Source of the DNA: Pseudomonadota bacterium
Lineage (GTDB): Bacteria > Pseudomonadota > Alphaproteobacteria > Micropepsales > Micropepsaceae
Direction: 5' to 3'
Length of the DNA stretch: 8,780 nucleotides
Assembly (NCBI GenBank): GCA_025360685.1
Contig: JANYBR010000464.1
Coordinates: forward strand, 1 to 8,780
The notes under the pieces were generated by a model. The model made no database searches. It saw only the letters and a list, made by a program, of their open reading frames with translations, and was not told the DNA's origin. The position numbers and the translations under genes are program-made. Position 1 is the first letter of the stretch; each line of letters opens with the position of its first letter. This document shows positions 7,466-8,780 of this stretch, in pieces.

Positions 7466-8421
7466 GCGGCGCTTGCCCGCGACCGAGCCGCGTCATGCGT
7501 GGTGATGGAGCGGAAGACTTCGTCGAGACGGCCGGCCTCCGCGCGCAACTCCCTGACATCCCATTTTTCGCGCACCGCAAGGGCGCTCACATCCTCGATG
7601 AGCAGAGCACTCTTGCGCGCAAAGGCCGTGACGACGAAGAGGCCGTCATGTCCGGCACCCTCGACGCTGGCCACGGCCGGCAATGCTTTGATCTTCGTCA
7701 GAACCGTGTCGCGCTGCGCCTCCGGTACCGCGATGGTCACTGCATTGTGGTAGCGAGAACGCGACAGCAGCTCGCCGGGCGTGCCGTCGGCCACGATCTG
7801 ACCGCGGTCTATGATGACGGCTCGCGTGCAGATCGCTTCGACTTCCTCGAGCAGATGCGTCGACACGATGATGGCTTTCTCTGCGGCCATGGCGCGGATC
7901 ATGGTTCGCACCGAATGTTTCTGGTTGGGATCGAGCCCGTCGGTCGGCTCGTCCATGATGAGGACAGGGGGATCATGCAGGATGGCCTGCGCCAGTCCGA
8001 CGCGGCGCTTGAAGCCCTTCGACAGCGTCGCGATGGATTGGTCGAGCACGCCCTCGAGCTCCGTCTTGCCGACCACCGATTGCACGCGCGCCCTGGCGAC
8101 CGTGCCCTTGAAACCGCGAATTTCCGCGATGAACAACAAGAACTGGCGCGCGGTCATGTCGCCATAGGCCGGCGCGCCTTCGGGCAGATAGCCGATCGCG
8201 GCCTGAGCGGCGATCGCGTCCATCTCGACATCGTGACCGCAGACGCGCGCGCGGCCCGCGCTCGGTGCGAGAAAACCGGTGATCATCTTCATGGTGGTGG
8301 ATTTGCCGGCGCCGTTGGGCCCGAGAAAGCCGAGAACTTCGCCCTTGGCCACGCGAAGACTGAGATCGTTCACGGCTGTGACGGGGCCGAAGCGTTTGGT
8401 CAGTCCCTCGATCTCGATCAT
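7462..8421 (-). CDS. ABC transporter ATP-binding protein (GldA/CcmA-like)
   Basis: This 319-residue cytoplasmic ATPase energises the adjacent permease. It has Walker A GPNGAGKST (34-42), the signature sequence as LSKGFKRRVGLAQ (133-145) instead of canonical LSGGQ, Walker B VLIMDEPT (153-160) with catalytic E158, D-loop GLDP and switch histidine H189 in STHLLEEVE. The Q-loop position reads YLPEGAP, with Glu (E81) where many ABC proteins have Gln; as I recall, Glu here and a degenerate signature are common in the GldA-type branch. After about residue 220 comes a C-terminal domain of roughly 100 residues, including LDEVFRSIT, as in other exporters of this branch. It is the first gene of the operon. 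The start is the family-typical MIEIEGLTKRFG; the upstream GGA four bases before ATG is only a weak ribosome site. Confidence 0.96.
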   Translation of the reverse strand: MIEIEGLTKRFGPVTAVNDLSLRVAKGEVLGFLGPNGAGKSTTMKMITGFLAPSAGRARVCGHDVEMDAIAAQAAIGYLPEGAPAYGDMTARQFLLFIAEIRGFKGTVARARVQSVVGKTELEGVLDQSIATLSKGFKRRVGLAQAILHDPPVLIMDEPTDGLDPNQKHSVRTMIRAMAAEKAIIVSTHLLEEVEAICTRAVIIDRGQIVADGTPGELLSRSRYHNAVTIAVPEAQRDTVLTKIKALPAVASVEGAGHDGLFVVTAFARKSALLIEDVSALAVREKWDVRELRAEAGRLDEVFRSITTHDAARSRASAA

Positions 8422-8709
8422 GGTATCCAGTGTCGAAAAGCAGGGTTTGCTTAGAGAATTCGCCCCGACGCCGCAAGTTTTCCTTGTTTAACGATGACGC
8501 GCTAGGAATGTTGTCAGCGGCGCACACGGCCCCCTCCGCGCGCGCACCCTGTGCCGCCACCTTGCGATTTTGACTTCGCTCTTCTGAGTCTTCGCGGAGC
8601 GTCAAGCAGTCCGACAAAATATTGACGCAAGGACCGTTCATTCAACGTCGCTGGGTTTAAGCTGAACCAGCTGGACAAATTCCGGCACGCAAGTTTTACC
8701 GAGGCAACA
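8422..8709. promoter_or_regulatory. Divergent intergenic region, presumed promoters for both sides
   Basis: This 288-base gap separates the minus-strand ABC operon from a plus-strand gene start, so it should hold both promoters. No good -35/-10 pair was found. Weak candidates are TTGACG at 8622-8627 (plus), which lacks a proper -10 at normal spacing, and CTGACA at 8517-8512 (minus), also without a good -10. The middle (about 8519-8560) is very GC-rich with CG runs. The pentamer TTGAC occurs three times within 60 bases (8570, 8622, and inverted at 8601-8605). No coding potential was recognised. Confidence 0.45.
8599..8628. repeat. Inverted repeat GCGTCAA-N16-TTGACGC, possible operator
   Basis: Two perfect 7-base arms lie at 8599-8605 and 8622-8628. 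The arm centres are 23 bases apart, about two helical turns, a spacing that would suit a dimeric DNA-binding protein. The right arm includes the TTGACG that could serve as a -35 element for the plus-strand gene. Protein binding is inference; a chance occurrence is possible. Confidence 0.4.
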
Positions 8710-8780
8710 GTGTTCGACGGAAAACTCATTCAACGCGCCGCGATCACGGGCATCGTACTGCAGACTACGATGGTGATGAT
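8710..8780 (+). CDS. Start of an unidentified, possibly membrane, protein (3' end outside window)
   Basis: Only 23 codons and two bases are visible before the window ends. A GTG start is preceded by GAGG (8701-8704) with a five-base gap, a good ribosome site. The translation begins MFDGKLIQRAAITGIVLQ and continues TTMVM with no stop. The pattern of a short polar start followed by a hydrophobic stretch suggests an N-terminal membrane helix, but too little is present to name the family. An ATG in the same frame at 8770 could be an alternative start, though it has no comparable ribosome site. It is transcribed divergently from the ABC operon. Confidence 0.55.
   Translation, partial: MFDGKLIQRAAITGIVLQTTMVM

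Noticed and set aside
7495..8454. A 319-codon plus-strand open frame antisense to the ABC ATPase.
   Set aside because: The opposite strand carries all ABC ATPase motifs; the plus frame has shadow composition and no family resemblance.
8519..8558. Imperfect dyad GGCGCACA ... TGTGCCGCC around a GC-rich loop.
   Set aside because: It needs a bulge and a loop of more than 20 bases, and the low sequence complexity makes it likely to arise by chance.
8660..8672. Small inverted repeat AGCTG-AAC-CAGCT.
   Set aside because: Five-base arms with a three-base loop and no T-run are too weak for a terminator and likely by chance.

Overview
The window looks like chromosomal DNA from a GC-rich alphaproteobacterium. 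The evidence is base composition and codon use, a CarB carrying an extra insertion of a kind I associate with alphaproteobacterial CarB, and tightly packed minus-strand genes. No phage, transposon, CRISPR, tRNA or rRNA signal was seen.

Layout from right to left, in the direction of transcription. The extreme right edge (8710 onward) holds the first 23 codons of a plus-strand gene that reads out of the window. A 288-base divergent intergenic region (8422-8709) separates it from a five-gene minus-strand operon: an ABC ATPase (8421-7462), an ABC-2 type permease (7465-6731), a GldG-like membrane-anchored auxiliary protein (6727-4802), a DUF4340 protein (4793-3717) and a Rieske non-haem iron oxygenase (3720-2647). 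The junctions are overlaps of 4 bases or gaps of 3 to 8 bases, so this is almost certainly one transcript. A strong rho-independent terminator (2599-2628) follows the Rieske gene. Beyond it, carB (large subunit of carbamoyl-phosphate synthase) starts at a GTG at 2499 and runs off the left edge with 833 codons visible.

The first four operon genes match the widespread, poorly understood ABC module related to gliding-motility GldA/GldF/GldG, with a DUF4340 partner. The ATPase and permease should form the membrane transporter core. The GldG-like and DUF4340 proteins are anchored with large, probably periplasmic domains. In this organism the operon ends with a cytoplasmic Rieske oxygenase that overlaps the DUF4340 stop codon by ATGA. 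That pairing is the most interesting feature here: it suggests that an oxidised, perhaps lipophilic, compound is linked to the transporter. The substrate is unknown and the functional link is inference. carB is an ordinary pyrimidine/arginine biosynthesis gene, separated from the operon by the terminator.
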